Source: Janthinobacterium agaricidamnosum NBRC 102515 = DSM 9628
Lineage (GTDB): Bacteria; Pseudomonadota; Gammaproteobacteria; Burkholderiales; Burkholderiaceae_D
Assembly: GCF_000723165.1 (NCBI RefSeq)
Contig: NZ_HG322949.1
Coordinates: 4,173,215-4,237,214 of the forward strand
Direction of reading: 5' to 3'
DNA length: 64,000 nt
Made by a program: the position numbers and the translations under genes. Positions 34,280 through 43,337 of the stretch are shown here, one piece after another. The first letter of the stretch is position 1. Each line of letters starts with the position of its first letter. The notes under the pieces are model-generated. The model saw nothing but the letters and a program-made list of their open reading frames with translations. It was not told where the DNA came from and searched no databases.

Positions 34280-35323
34280 TTAAATGGTTTTGTGGCGGAA
34301 GCGGCGCAGCAGCATCAGGAAGAATGGTCCGCCCAGCAGCGCCGTGAAAATCCCGACCGGCACTTCGGCCGGAATGGCCACGGTGCGCGCCAGCGTGTCG
34401 GCCACCAGCAGCAGCAAGCCGCCGGCCAGCATCGACAACGGCAGCACCTTGCGCTGGTCCGCGCCCAGCCAGGTGCGCACCAGGTGCGGTCCGATCAAGC
34501 CGATGAAACCGATGCCGCCGCACCAGGCGATGGCGATCCCGGTCAGCAGGGCGACCAGCAGCACCACTTGGGTGCGCAGCCGGCCGACGTCGATCCCGAC
34601 ATGCATCGCCGCCGCTTCGCCCAGCGCCAGCGCATTCATCGCGCGGGTCAGGTAGCGCACCGCCCACAGCGCGGCGGCCAGCACCAGCAGCAGCGCGCCG
34701 ACTTGCAGCCAGCTGCCGGCCGCCAGCGATCCCAGCGTCCAGAAGGTAATCGTGCGCAACTGGTCGTCGTTGGCGATGTAGACGCACAAGCCCATCACCG
34801 CCACCGTCACCGCGTTCAAGGCGACGCCGGTCAGCAGCAAGCCGACGATGGAACCGGGCGTGGCCCAGCGCGCCACCTTGTCGAGCACGGCGCAAATCAG
34901 CATCGCGCCGCAAAACGCCGCGGCCGGCAACAGCCAGATCCGCATGCCGGGCGCCAGGTGCAGGCCGGCCGACAGCACGATGGTCAGCGCGCCGGCGCAC
35001 GCGGCCCCGCTGCTGATGCCGAGCAGGCCGGGATCGGCCAGCGGATTGCGGAACAAGCCCTGCGTCAGCGCGCCGGCCAGCGCCAGCGCGGCGCCGATCA
35101 GGATGGAAAACAGCGCGCGCGGCAAGCGTATATTCCACAGCACATAACTGCCGCCGCCGGCCTGGGCGTCTTTCAAGAACGGCGCGCTCCAGTCCTGCCA
35201 CGACACGGCCACCGCGCCGGCCTGCACCGCGACCAGCAGCACCAGCAGCAGCGCGACGATGAGCAGCAGCGCCGGACGCGGACGGATCGGCATGGCCGGC
35301 CGCGCCAGGGCCGCCTGGCTCAT
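34280..35323 (-). CDS. hmuU: heme ABC transporter permease
   Basis: A 347-residue FecCD-family permease with about nine to ten membrane helices. Typical parts are WNIRLPRALFSILIGAALAL, QGLFRNPLADPGLLGISSGA (about residues 77-96) and GGIGFIGLIGPHLVRTWLG, the cytoplasmic coupling helix. The start at ATG 35323 overlaps the hmuT stop by ATGA. The frame is open a further 141 codons upstream, but that extension is antisense-like, arginine-rich reading of hmuT and is rejected. It transports heme delivered by HmuT. Confidence 0.93.
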   Translation of the reverse strand: MSQAALARPAMPIRPRPALLLIVALLLVLLVAVQAGAVAVSWQDWSAPFLKDAQAGGGSYVLWNIRLPRALFSILIGAALALAGALTQGLFRNPLADPGLLGISSGAACAGALTIVLSAGLHLAPGMRIWLLPAAAFCGAMLICAVLDKVARWATPGSIVGLLLTGVALNAVTVAVMGLCVYIANDDQLRTITFWTLGSLAAGSWLQVGALLLVLAAALWAVRYLTRAMNALALGEAAAMHVGIDVGRLRTQVVLLVALLTGIAIAWCGGIGFIGLIGPHLVRTWLGADQRKVLPLSMLAGGLLLLVADTLARTVAIPAEVPVGIFTALLGGPFFLMLLRRFRHKTI

Positions 35324-36231
35324 GCCGGCATCGCCTTGACGAGCGCGGCGTCGAGCGCGGCGACCGCGGCCGGCAGGCGCGGACCGAAGCCGAGCAGGTA
35401 CATCGCTTCCAGCGACACCACGCGGCGGCTGCGCCCGGCCGGGGTTTGTTCCAGTCCCGGCAGTTTGAGGATGCCGTCGACGCCGCCGGACGCCTGCACG
35501 CCCTGGTCGGTGACCAGCACCACGTCGGGCCGCGCGGCGATCACCGCTTCCGGCGTCAGCGGCTTGTAGCCGGCAAAACCGGCAGGACCGCCCAGCACGT
35601 TCAGCGCGCCGGCATAGGCGATCATCGCGTCGGCGCCGGTATCGCGTCCGCCGACCATGATCTGGTTCGGCGCATGCGCCAGCACGAACAGCACCCGCAC
35701 CGGCGCGTGCTTGCGGCGCGCCTGCTCTTGCCGCGTCGCGCTCCATTGCTGCTGCAGCGTTTGCGCCAGCCGTGCCGCCGGTTCATCGCGGCCGATGATC
35801 TGGCCGACCCGCCTGATGCGTTCCAGCAGTCCTTCAAAGCGGTAATTGGAATTCATCACCGTCACCGGGATGCCGGCCGCCTTCACCTGCTGCAAGACCG
35901 TCGGCGGGCCGGCTTCCTCGGTGGCGATGACATCGGTCGGCGCCAGCGCCAGCACGCCTTCGGACGACAGCGTGCGGGCATAACCGACGCTGGGCAGTTT
36001 TTGCGCGCTGGCCGGATACAGCGAGGTGGTGTCGACGCCGACCAGGTCGGCCTCGGCGCTCAGCGCGTAGACGATCTCGGTCAGCGCGCCGCCGACGCTG
36101 ACGATGCGGCGCGGCTTGCCGGCCGCCGCCAGCGCCCGCAGCGGATCGGCGCCGGCCAGCGCCAACGCGCCCAGGCCCAGCGTTTTCAGCGCGTTGCGGC
36201 GCGCACGGAGGGTGCTCATCACGCTGCGCAT
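35320..36231 (-). CDS. hmuT: heme ABC transporter periplasmic substrate-binding protein
   Basis: A 303-residue periplasmic binding protein of the TroA/HmuT type. The signal region has a twin-arginine-like RARRNALKTLGLGALALAGA. The mature part has RRIVSVGGALTEIVYALSAE and LVGVDTTSLYPASAQKLPSV, where the Tyr after SL is the usual axial heme ligand in HmuT. RVLFVLAHAPNQIMVGGRDT belongs to the second lobe. ATG 36231 is chosen because GGGAG lies 8 bases upstream; a second ATG at 36219 sits in a TGATG overlap with the hmuS stop and is possible. Confidence 0.92.
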   Translation of the reverse strand: MRSVMSTLRARRNALKTLGLGALALAGADPLRALAAAGKPRRIVSVGGALTEIVYALSAEADLVGVDTTSLYPASAQKLPSVGYARTLSSEGVLALAPTDVIATEEAGPPTVLQQVKAAGIPVTVMNSNYRFEGLLERIRRVGQIIGRDEPAARLAQTLQQQWSATRQEQARRKHAPVRVLFVLAHAPNQIMVGGRDTGADAMIAYAGALNVLGGPAGFAGYKPLTPEAVIAARPDVVLVTDQGVQASGGVDGILKLPGLEQTPAGRSRRVVSLEAMYLLGFGPRLPAAVAALDAALVKAMPA

Positions 36232-37289
36232 AATTCATGCTCCCGCACAACGTTATCGACTACCGCGCGCCATTCGCACAATTCGTGCGCGCCGGGTTTG
36301 CGTTCGCCAAAGAACATCACGATGGTGTCGCCCTTGTCATCGAATAATTCCAGCGACGTGACCAGGCCGTCGACGGTCGGCTTCCTGACCACCCAGGCGC
36401 TGGCGATATGGTCTTCGCGCAAATGCAGGTTGAAACCGGGATCGAGCACATTGATCCACGGCCCCATCACGGCGACCTTGTGCACCGGCCCGGAATGGAT
36501 CTGGATCATGCCGGGATTGCCGACAAACGCCATGATGGACACGCCCTCGCGCACCGCGTCGTTGAGCAGGTCGAGCACGCAGGATTGGTCGACTTGCTGC
36601 ACGAAGCGCGCTTCGGCCAGGCGCAAGCCTTGCAGGCGCGACACCGAGAATTTTTTCAGCAACATGAAAAATTCATGGGTGTCGCGCAAGTCGGCCCAGG
36701 CCGCGCGGAAACCGGCCACGTCGATCTGCTCGTCCGGCAGTTCCGGCGCGCTGGCCGGCACGACGCCGACTGCGATGCCGGCCGTTTGATTGTCGTCGGC
36801 AAAACGGCTCACCAGCGTCTCATACGCGGCCAGGTCGCTATGCGGTTTCAAGAAAATCTTGTGCACGGCGGTGCCGCTGGCGTCGAAAAACTGCAGGCTG
36901 CGCTGCGGCTCTTTTTCACCCTGCTCGCTGACTGCGAAACCGAAGGCCCACAGCCGGTAAAACACCCGCAGGTCGATCGCGCCGCCCAGCACCAGGCCGA
37001 TATGGCCGCTGTTGCTGGCCTTGCGGTAGACCCCAATCTTTTCATGCACGCACGAGGCGTTGCGGGTCAGCGCCATCACTTCGCCGAGCGGTTCCAGCGC
37101 CTCGATGATGGTCGGCCAGTCGGGCAGCAAGCGCTGCGCCGTCATGGCGCCGGTGGCGCCGATATGGGCGGCGATCAATTCGCCTTCGGAAATATCGAGT
37201 TGTTCGGCGATGTCGCGGTGGCGCGCTTTCTTTTCGCGGCGCAAGGTCGCGAAACTGGCCTGGATGGTATTAATCTGCGTGGATTGCAT
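36219..37289 (-). CDS. hmuS: hemin-degrading factor / cytoplasmic heme-handling protein
   Basis: A 356-residue HmuS/HemS-type protein with the family's two similar halves. The opening TIQASFATLRREKKARHRDIAEQLDISEGELIAAH is a typical N-terminus. Each half has a related core, NASCVHEKIGVYRK (about residues 79-92) and FVGNPGMIQIHSGPVHKVAVMGPWINVLDPGFNLHLRED; the second carries the heme-ligand histidine area. It receives heme from the importer and helps degrade or traffic it. AAAAGGAACCGTC precedes ATG 37289. It overlaps hmuT by 13 bases. Confidence 0.92.
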   Translation of the reverse strand: MQSTQINTIQASFATLRREKKARHRDIAEQLDISEGELIAAHIGATGAMTAQRLLPDWPTIIEALEPLGEVMALTRNASCVHEKIGVYRKASNSGHIGLVLGGAIDLRVFYRLWAFGFAVSEQGEKEPQRSLQFFDASGTAVHKIFLKPHSDLAAYETLVSRFADDNQTAGIAVGVVPASAPELPDEQIDVAGFRAAWADLRDTHEFFMLLKKFSVSRLQGLRLAEARFVQQVDQSCVLDLLNDAVREGVSIMAFVGNPGMIQIHSGPVHKVAVMGPWINVLDPGFNLHLREDHIASAWVVRKPTVDGLVTSLELFDDKGDTIVMFFGERKPGAHELCEWRAVVDNVVREHELCAA

Positions 37290-37324
37290 GACGGTTCCTT
37301 TTAAAAGTCATACCGAGCGGAAAC

Positions 37325-37549
37325 TTACGAATGCTGGCTGGGAGCGGGACTGTCGGCGTCGAGCTTGTTGAGCTCGGACAAGTGCCAGTATTGTTTATCG
37401 AAGACATTCGGCATCCTGGCGCTTGTCGCCAGGTGGTGCATGAAGGCCAGCACCGTGCTTTCCGGCGAAGGGGGAACAGTGCCGCCGGTAGCCGGCGTCG
37501 GGGCGCTTCCTGGCAGATACCCCCAGGACAAGGGACATTGATGCAGCAC
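37325..37549 (-). CDS. small protein heading the heme operon
   Basis: A possible 74-residue protein starting at GTG 37549, which has a strong ribosome binding site, AAGGAG, 6-7 bases upstream. The middle is proline/threonine-rich (PGSAPTPATGGTVPPSPEST), and the end VFDKQYWHLSELNKLDADSP has normal codon use. It sits between the Fur-box-like site and hmuS, with its stop 35 bases before the hmuS start. It is not HemP, whose conserved arginine/tyrosine pattern is absent. It may be a real small heme-uptake partner or a leader peptide. I do not recognise the family. Confidence 0.5.
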   Translation of the reverse strand: MLHQCPLSWGYLPGSAPTPATGGTVPPSPESTVLAFMHHLATSARMPNVFDKQYWHLSELNKLDADSPAPSQHS

Positions 37550-37693
37550 GGCGTACTCCTTTGCAGGTGAACACTGGCTGGCTGAAGCTGGCTGGTGGCG
37601 AATAATCGACCGGATCAACGCATATCAACGCATCGCTGCATCGCCGTGCAGGCATGCTGATGCCGTCGGGAGCGCTGATCCTTGAAATCAATT

Positions 37694-37712
37694 ATAAATG
37701 AGAATCATTCGC
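37694..37712. promoter_or_regulatory. Fur-box-like operator of the heme operon
   Basis: The 19 bases ATAAATGAGAATCATTCGC match the classical Fur consensus GATAATGATAATCATTATC at 13 positions, with the core ATGAgAATCATT intact. It lies 145 bases before the GTG of the small protein. Iron-dependent repression of the heme operon is the natural reading. Confidence 0.7.
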
Positions 37713-37767
37713 AACTAAAGGCTTATTTTAATTGGCGTGCGCAACAACTAAACCGAGGGCAAGATAA

Positions 37768-37789
37768 GCCGGCGGCGAGCGCCGCCGGC
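37768..37789 (-). terminator. GC-rich hairpin after the EamA gene
   Basis: A 9-bp perfect stem (GCCGGCGGC at 37768-37776, GCCGCCGGC at 37781-37789) with a GAGC loop lies just beyond the stop of the minus-strand EamA gene. No T run follows on that strand. Confidence 0.4.
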
Positions 37790-37796
37790 GGACGGA

Positions 37797-38705
37797 TCAG
37801 GCGCCGGCTTGGGCGGCCTGGCCGGCCGTGACGGTATCCGGCTTGGACGCCGGCCGCTGGGCCAGTAAGATTACCGCCGTCAAGACCATGACGCCGCCCA
37901 GCAACTGGCTGGCGCTAACCGATTCATGCAGCAGGGTAATGCCAAAGCCCATCGTGATGACCGGCTCGAAAGTCGACAGGATCGATGCCTTGGCGGCGCC
38001 GATTTGCTGCACGCCGGCAAAAAATGCGGCTATCGCAATCGCCGTCGAAAACAGCGCAATGGCGCCGACCGCCAGCCAGCCCTGAGCGGTCGAAGGGAAA
38101 GACAAGCCCTGCCACAGCGCCACGCCGCTGTTGCTGACACCGGCGGTGCCGAGTATCACCACGCACGCCGCCAATGGATGGATGTTCTCCTTACTCCTGG
38201 ACAGGCTATTGCCGTACAAAATATACACCGCGTAGACGCCGGCCGCCATCAAGGCCAGCACGATGCCGATCGGCTTGCCCTGCAACTTGCCGCCCAGCGT
38301 GATCGCCATGCCGCCGATCGCCAGCGCCATCAGGATCAGCAGGCGCTTGTCGAGTTTTTCCCAGCCCAGCATCAGCGCCAAAATCGTCACCAGCACCGGA
38401 TAAACATACAGCAACATGCCGACCAGGCCGCTGCTGGCATACATCAGGGCATTAAAATAGCCTTGCGACTGGGCCGTGTACATCAGCCCCATCAGCATAT
38501 AACCGGCCAGCAGACGACCGCGCGGCAAGCGCCAGCCGCCCAGCCACACCAGCGGCAGCAGCAACATCGTCGCCATCACGAAGCGCAAGGCCAGCATCGT
38601 CGACGGATTGACGCCGGACGCATACGCCGCCTTGGCAAACACAGCCGAACTGCCAAAACCGGCGGCCGACAGCAACACCAGCGCAATCGCGCGGCGATCA
38701 GACAT
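37797..38705 (-). CDS. DMT superfamily transporter (EamA domain)
   Basis: A 302-residue inner-membrane transporter with ten predicted helices in two EamA repeats. Typical features are LVLLSAAGFGSSAVFAKAAYA at the start, LALRFVMATMLLLPLVW, and a second half with GVQQIGAAKASILSTFEPVITMGFG. It probably exports an amino acid or metabolite. It is divergent from a GcvA-like LysR regulator 199 bases away, and that gap holds an inverted repeat of LysR type, so the regulator probably controls it. Confidence 0.88.
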   Translation of the reverse strand: MSDRRAIALVLLSAAGFGSSAVFAKAAYASGVNPSTMLALRFVMATMLLLPLVWLGGWRLPRGRLLAGYMLMGLMYTAQSQGYFNALMYASSGLVGMLLYVYPVLVTILALMLGWEKLDKRLLILMALAIGGMAITLGGKLQGKPIGIVLALMAAGVYAVYILYGNSLSRSKENIHPLAACVVILGTAGVSNSGVALWQGLSFPSTAQGWLAVGAIALFSTAIAIAAFFAGVQQIGAAKASILSTFEPVITMGFGITLLHESVSASQLLGGVMVLTAVILLAQRPASKPDTVTAGQAAQAGA

Positions 38706-38792
38706 GACTTACCTCTTCATATTTAAGGGAACTGGCGCGCCCGAGTGGATGCTTGCCACGGCGCCTGGCAGCTACTGATAAAGAGTCAATTA

Positions 38793-38817
38793 ATTTGCGG
38801 GTATAAAGTTCGCAAAT
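38793..38817. promoter_or_regulatory. inverted repeat between the EamA and LysR genes
   Basis: ATTTGCG (38793-38799) and CGCAAAT (38811-38817) form a perfect 7-bp inverted repeat with an 11-base spacer, the size expected of a LysR-type T-N11-A binding site, in a divergent promoter region. Confidence 0.55.
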
Positions 38818-38904
38818 AACTCATGGTTGGAATCATAGCTACTTGCGCGAAATCAAACAAACCAATATTCTTTACGGACAGGCTCAATAATATTAAGGCT
38901 CATC

Positions 38905-39831
38905 ATGTCCCGTCACTTACCGCCGCTGGCCGCCCTGCACGCCTTCGACGCCGCCGCCCGCCACGAAGGCTTCCAGCGCGCCGGCGAAGAATTGCATGTA
39001 TCGGCCGGCGCCATCGGCCATCACGTCAAACAATTGGAGGCTTGGCTGGGCATCGTCTTATTCCAGCGCATGCCGCGCGGCGTGGTGCTGACCGGCGCCG
39101 GCCAGCGCTACGCGGCCGCGCTGCGCCCGATCCTGAACCAGCTGGCCGACGTGTCCGAGCAGGCGCGCCGCCAGGGCGATGAAAAAGTGGTGACCGTCAC
39201 CGCCACCAGTTCGCTGGTGACGCGCTGGCTGATGCCGCGCCTGGGCCGCTTGCGCGACCGGCATCCGCACATCGAATTACGGGTGCTCGGCTCGACCCAT
39301 CCGGTCGACTTCGCGCGCGACGGCGTCGACGTGGCGATCCGGCTCGGACCGGGACGCTATCCGGGCATGAAGGTCGACCTGTTGATGGAGGAATGGTTTT
39401 CAGCCGTGTGCAGCCCGGCCTTCCGCGCGACCGCCAGCAATTTGAGGACGCCGGCCGACTTGCTGCGCTATCCGCTGCTGCACGACGAACCGGAAGTCAA
39501 GCTGCCGGGAGAAATCGACTGGGCGCGCTGGATGCAAAGCTGCGGCGTGCCCTACAGCGGCAATAGCGGCGCGCGCTTTTCACATACCTATTTATGCCTG
39601 GACGCGGCGGCCAGCGGCCAGGGCGTATCGATCGCGGCGGGACCGCTGATCGGCGACGACTTGCGTTCCGGACGGCTGGTGCGGCTGTTCGAGCACAAAG
39701 TGCTGGGCCCGCACCGCTACTACCTGCTGCGCACCGCCCAGGCCGAAGCCCGGCCGCTGGTGCATGCATTCTGCGAATGGGTCATCGCCGAAGCGCGCGC
39801 CGACCAGGAAGCGGCGCTGCCGCCGGTCTAG
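38905..39831 (+). CDS. LysR family transcriptional regulator (GcvA-like)
   Basis: A 308-residue LysR regulator of the GcvA/AmpR-like subgroup, shown by LPPLAALHAFDAAARHEGFQ followed by AGEELHVSAGAIGHHVKQLE and LFQRMPRGVVLTGAGQRYA in the DNA-binding domain. The effector domain has VTVTATSSLVTRWLMPRLGR and VDFARDGVDVAIRLGPGRYPG, both common in this subgroup. It is divergent from the EamA transporter and probably regulates it. The end meets the convergent orn gene after 32 bases. Confidence 0.9.
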   Translation: MSRHLPPLAALHAFDAAARHEGFQRAGEELHVSAGAIGHHVKQLEAWLGIVLFQRMPRGVVLTGAGQRYAAALRPILNQLADVSEQARRQGDEKVVTVTATSSLVTRWLMPRLGRLRDRHPHIELRVLGSTHPVDFARDGVDVAIRLGPGRYPGMKVDLLMEEWFSAVCSPAFRATASNLRTPADLLRYPLLHDEPEVKLPGEIDWARWMQSCGVPYSGNSGARFSHTYLCLDAAASGQGVSIAAGPLIGDDLRSGRLVRLFEHKVLGPHRYYLLRTAQAEARPLVHAFCEWVIAEARADQEAALPPV

Positions 39832-39863
39832 GCCGGCGCGGACAGGCCACGTTTCAAGAAGCC

Positions 39864-40448
39864 TTACAGCTTGATGAAATGCTCGCGGTAATACTTCAAT
39901 TCTTCGATCGATTCGATGATGTCGGCCATCGCGGTGTGCTTCTGGTGTTTCTTGAAGCCGCTGACGATTTCCGGTTTCCAGCGTTTGCACAATTCTTTCA
40001 GTGTCGAAACGTCCACATTGCGATAGTGGAAAAACGCTTCCAGTTTCGGCATGCCGCGCACCATGAAGCGGCGGTCCTGGCCGATGGTGTTGCCGCACAT
40101 CGGCGACTTGCCGGCCGGGACGTATTTTTTCAGGAAGGCGATCAGCTCGGCTTCGGCTTGCGCTTCGGTCACGGTCGACGCCTTGACCCGCTCGATCAAG
40201 CCGGAACGGCCGTGGGTGCCCTTGTTCCATGCATCCATCTTGTCCAGGGTTTCGTCGGACTGGTGGATCGCGAATACCGGGCCTTCGGCCAGCACGTTCA
40301 AGTGCATGTCGGTGACCACCACCGCCACTTCGATGATGCGGTCGGTATCCGGTTCCAGGCCGGTCATTTCCATATCCACCCAGATCAAATTCATTTCATT
40401 TGGACGGGGGATGCTCGCTGGTGCTGCTAAATCGGTCGCTTGTGACAT
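39864..40448 (-). CDS. orn: oligoribonuclease
   Basis: A 194-residue DEDDh 3'-5' exoribonuclease that degrades very short RNAs, including pGpG from c-di-GMP breakdown. Visible motifs are [20 protein letters not shown] (first Asp and Glu), the central [16 protein letters not shown] (Asp), and the late [17 protein letters not shown] (His and Asp). The normal length is about 180; an N-terminal extension of 18 residues is present. It is divergent from the M48 protease gene (47 bases). Its role in pGpG removal connects it functionally to the c-di-GMP genes at 49-60 kb. Confidence 0.95.
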   Translation of the reverse strand: MSQATDLAAPASIPRPNEMNLIWVDMEMTGLEPDTDRIIEVAVVVTDMHLNVLAEGPVFAIHQSDETLDKMDAWNKGTHGRSGLIERVKASTVTEAQAEAELIAFLKKYVPAGKSPMCGNTIGQDRRFMVRGMPKLEAFFHYRNVDVSTLKELCKRWKPEIVSGFKKHQKHTAMADIIESIEELKYYREHFIKL

Positions 40449-40495
40449 AATTCTCTCTAGGCCTAATCAATCCGTCATTTTCTCACAGGCATAGA

Positions 40496-41770
40496 ATGTA
40501 TTCACTCGCGTTTTCCATTTTGTTTGTATCTTTCCTTATTTTGACGCTGGTCGTGCGCTTTTGGCTCGCCACGCGCCAGATCCGCCACGTGCTGGCCAAC
40601 CGCGCCGCCGTGCCGCCCGAATTCGCCGCCAGGATCCCGCTGGCCGCGCACCAGAAGGCCGCCGACTACACCGTCGCCAAGACCAGGTTCGGCTTGCTGG
40701 GACTGGTGGTCAACAGCGCGGTGCTGATCGGCTTCACCTTGCTGGGCGGCTTGCAGTGGCTGGCCATCGGCGTGCTGCACCTGACCGGCCCCGGCATGCT
40801 GTACCAGATCGGCCTGATCGTCGCCTTCGCCGCGATTTCCGGCCTGATCGACTTGCCGTTCGATTACTACAAACAATTCGTGCTGGAACAGCGCTTCGGC
40901 TTCAACAAGATGAGCAAGGGCCTGTTTTTTGGCGACATGCTCAAGGGCGTGCTGCTGGGCGCGGTCATCGGCTTGCCGTTGATCTGGGTGGTGTTGACGC
41001 TGATGGGCCAGACCGGCGACCTGTGGTGGCTGTACGCGTGGCTGGTCTGGAGCGGTTTCCAGCTGCTGATGATGGTGCTGTACCCGACCGTGATCGCGCC
41101 GCTGTTCAACAAATTCGTGCCGCTGGCCGACGCATCGCTGAAGGCCCGCATCGAAGGCTTGATGCAGCGCGTCGGCTTCGCGTCGAAAGGCTTGTTCGTC
41201 ATGGATGGCTCGAAACGCAGCGCCCACGGCAATGCGTATTTCTCGGGCTTCGGCGCCAACAAGCGCATCGTGTTTTTCGATACCCTGCTGTCGCGCCTGG
41301 CGCCGCAGGAAATCGAGGCGGTATTGGCGCATGAACTGGGCCATTTCAAGCTGAAGCACATCGTCAAGCGCATCGCCGTGATGTTCGTCGTGTCGCTGGG
41401 TTTCCTGGCGCTGCTCGGCTTCCTGAAAAACCAGCTGTGGTTTTATACCGGCCTGGGCGTCGATCCGGTCGCGCTGATGCTGGCCGGCCAGTCCAACGAT
41501 GCGATGGTGCTGCTGCTGTTCATGCTGGCGCTGCCGGTATTTACTTTCCTGCTCGGCCCGTTGACGTCGCTCAGCTCGCGCAAGCATGAATTCGAAGCGG
41601 ATGCCTTCGCCGCCACTCATACCGACGCGCGCGACCTGGTGTCGGCGCTGGTCAAGATGTATGAAGACAATGCCTCGACACTGACGCCGGACCCGCTGCA
41701 TTCCGCGTTTTACGATTCGCATCCGCCAGCCAGCGTGCGCATCCGCCACCTGAACCTGGCAGCCACCTGA
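40496..41770 (+). CDS. M48 family zinc metalloprotease (Ste24/CAAX-protease type)
   Basis: A 424-residue membrane protease. The zinc-binding motif is VLAHELGHFKLKH (His279, Glu280, His283), and the third ligand Glu is in SSRKHEFEADAFA. Five to seven hydrophobic segments flank it. The N-terminal peptidase-M48_N-like region has DLPFDYYKQFVLEQRFGFNKMS, a Ste24 hallmark. Bacterial members are envelope protein quality-control proteases. It lies in a tight run with phhB (3 bases) and rsgA. Confidence 0.92.
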   Translation: MYSLAFSILFVSFLILTLVVRFWLATRQIRHVLANRAAVPPEFAARIPLAAHQKAADYTVAKTRFGLLGLVVNSAVLIGFTLLGGLQWLAIGVLHLTGPGMLYQIGLIVAFAAISGLIDLPFDYYKQFVLEQRFGFNKMSKGLFFGDMLKGVLLGAVIGLPLIWVVLTLMGQTGDLWWLYAWLVWSGFQLLMMVLYPTVIAPLFNKFVPLADASLKARIEGLMQRVGFASKGLFVMDGSKRSAHGNAYFSGFGANKRIVFFDTLLSRLAPQEIEAVLAHELGHFKLKHIVKRIAVMFVVSLGFLALLGFLKNQLWFYTGLGVDPVALMLAGQSNDAMVLLLFMLALPVFTFLLGPLTSLSSRKHEFEADAFAATHTDARDLVSALVKMYEDNASTLTPDPLHSAFYDSHPPASVRIRHLNLAAT

Positions 41771-41773
41771 TTG

Positions 41774-42130
41774 ATGACCACCATGACCACTCTCGCCACA
41801 CAAACTTGCGCGCCGCGCAGCGATGCCCTGGACGATGCGGCGCTGGCCGCGCTGCTGCCCCATGTCCCTGACTGGACCGTTTCCGGCGGCCAGCTCAGCC
41901 GCGCCTTCACGTTCAAGAATTATTATCAGACCATCGCTTTCGTGAATGCGCTGGCCTATATCGCGCATAGCCAGGACCATCATCCGGAACTGACGGTCGG
42001 CTACCAGCTGTGCACGGTGCACTACCGTACCCACTCGGTGAACCAGGGCGGCGGCGGCTTGTCGGACAACGATTTCATTTGCGCGGCCAAGGCCGACTTG
42101 CTGTATGCGCAGCGCGGGACGGCCGCATGA
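41774..42130 (+). CDS. phhB: pterin-4a-carbinolamine dehydratase
   Basis: A 118-residue enzyme recycling tetrahydrobiopterin after phenylalanine hydroxylation. The active-site pattern [19 protein letters not shown], with the histidine pair followed by Pro, then Tyr and the later [16 protein letters not shown], is complete. ATG 41774 is chosen, 3 bases after the protease stop; further Met codons follow at residue 4. Its stop overlaps the rsgA start by ATGA. No phenylalanine hydroxylase gene is in the window. Confidence 0.92.
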   Translation: MTTMTTLATQTCAPRSDALDDAALAALLPHVPDWTVSGGQLSRAFTFKNYYQTIAFVNALAYIAHSQDHHPELTVGYQLCTVHYRTHSVNQGGGGLSDNDFICAAKADLLYAQRGTAA

Positions 42131-43053
42131 AGCATAAGGGCAACAATGAGGGCAACCACAGTGGCAAGCAGCTCAGCGGCGTCATCATCGCGGCGCACGG
42201 CCGGCATTACCTGGCCGACGCCGATGGCGTGAAACTGCAATGCGTCACGCGCGGCAAGAAGACCAATGTGGCGGTCGGCGATATCGTCCAGCTGACGCTG
42301 ACCTCGCCCGACCAGGGCGTGATCGACAAGATCGAGGAGCGCCGCACGCTGCTGTACCGCTCGGACCAGTATAAATCGAAGCTGCTGGCGGCCAATCTGA
42401 GCCAATTGTTCATCGTGGTGGCGACCGAACCGGGTTTCGCCGACGACCTGATTTCGCGTTCGCTGGTGGCGGCCGACGCGGCCGGCATCGAGGCCCATAT
42501 CATCCTCAACAAGACCGACGTCGCCGCCTCGCTCGACAAGACCCGCGAACGGCTGCTGGCCTATGCGTCGCTCGGTTATCCTGTCCATGAAGTGTCGGCC
42601 CGCACCCGGCCCGAAGAAGCGGTGGCGACCCTGATGCCGCTGCTGGCGAAGCAGTCGTCTATCCTGATCGGCCAGTCCGGCATGGGCAAGTCGTCGCTGA
42701 TCAACCTGCTGGTGCCGGACGCCGACATCGCGGTGCGCGAAATCTCGGCCGCGCTCGACACCGGCAAGCACACCACCACCTTTACCCGGCTCTACAAACT
42801 GGGCCAGCAGGCGTCGATCATCGATTCGCCCGGCTTCCAGGAGTTCGGCCTGTACCACTTGAGCGAAGGCATGCTGGAGCGGGCTTTCCGCGAATTCCAG
42901 CCCTACCTGGGCGGCTGCAAATTCTACAATTGCCGCCACCTGATCGAGCCGCAATGCGCGGTGCTGGCGGCGGTCGCCGACGGCAAGATCGCGCGCATGC
43001 GCCACACGCTGTACGGCCAGTTGCTGCACGAATCGGCGCAAACGCTGTATTGA
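42127..43053 (+). CDS. rsgA: small ribosomal subunit biogenesis GTPase RsgA
   Basis: A 308-residue circularly permuted GTPase that matures the 30S subunit. The N-terminal OB fold (about 15-75) is followed by G4 IILNKTD, G1 [15 protein letters not shown] (about residues 179-193) and G3 [12 protein letters not shown]. The C-terminal zinc motif is [21 protein letters not shown] 42127 is chosen over longer frames, because it overlaps the phhB stop by ATGA and gives the usual family length. The N-terminus is lysine/asparagine-rich. Confidence 0.95.
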   Translation: MKHKGNNEGNHSGKQLSGVIIAAHGRHYLADADGVKLQCVTRGKKTNVAVGDIVQLTLTSPDQGVIDKIEERRTLLYRSDQYKSKLLAANLSQLFIVVATEPGFADDLISRSLVAADAAGIEAHIILNKTDVAASLDKTRERLLAYASLGYPVHEVSARTRPEEAVATLMPLLAKQSSILIGQSGMGKSSLINLLVPDADIAVREISAALDTGKHTTTFTRLYKLGQQASIIDSPGFQEFGLYHLSEGMLERAFREFQPYLGGCKFYNCRHLIEPQCAVLAAVADGKIARMRHTLYGQLLHESAQTLY

Positions 43054-43055
43054 CC

Positions 43056-43096
43056 ATGCCGTTGCCACCCCGACCCTGCGCCGGGGGCAACGGCAT
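43056..43096 (+). other. hairpin after rsgA
   Basis: Inverted repeat ATGCCGTTGCC (43056-43066) and GGCAACGGCAT (43086-43096), 11 bp perfect, without a T run. It could be a transcript-end structure. The rest of the 284-base gap up to the next gene shows nothing certain. Confidence 0.45.
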
Positions 43097-43337
43097 CGCA
43101 AATCGATCGCTTTCATTCAAAAGATCGCATTTTATTTCATAAAGATTGCTCTTCAGCACATACAGGAGCAATCCGCCTGATCGCGCCATAACGCAGTTCA
43201 TCCCGCAAAATCCCCGCTTCATCGCTTTGCCGTGGCTAAACGCCGTCGCCCTGATTATCTTGCCACTGTCCCCGCCAGCGCGTGCTGCCGGAGACGCCCT
43301 GCCCCTTCAACCAGCAAGCAAGACTCAAGGTAAAATC

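Noticed and set aside
35324..35746. 141-codon N-terminal extension of hmuU
   Set aside because: Arginine-rich out-of-frame reading of hmuT; the real start overlaps the hmuT stop by ATGA.
39592..40230. Minus-strand frame spanning the end of the LysR gene and orn
   Set aside because: Overlaps two well-supported genes in other frames and shows no family feature.
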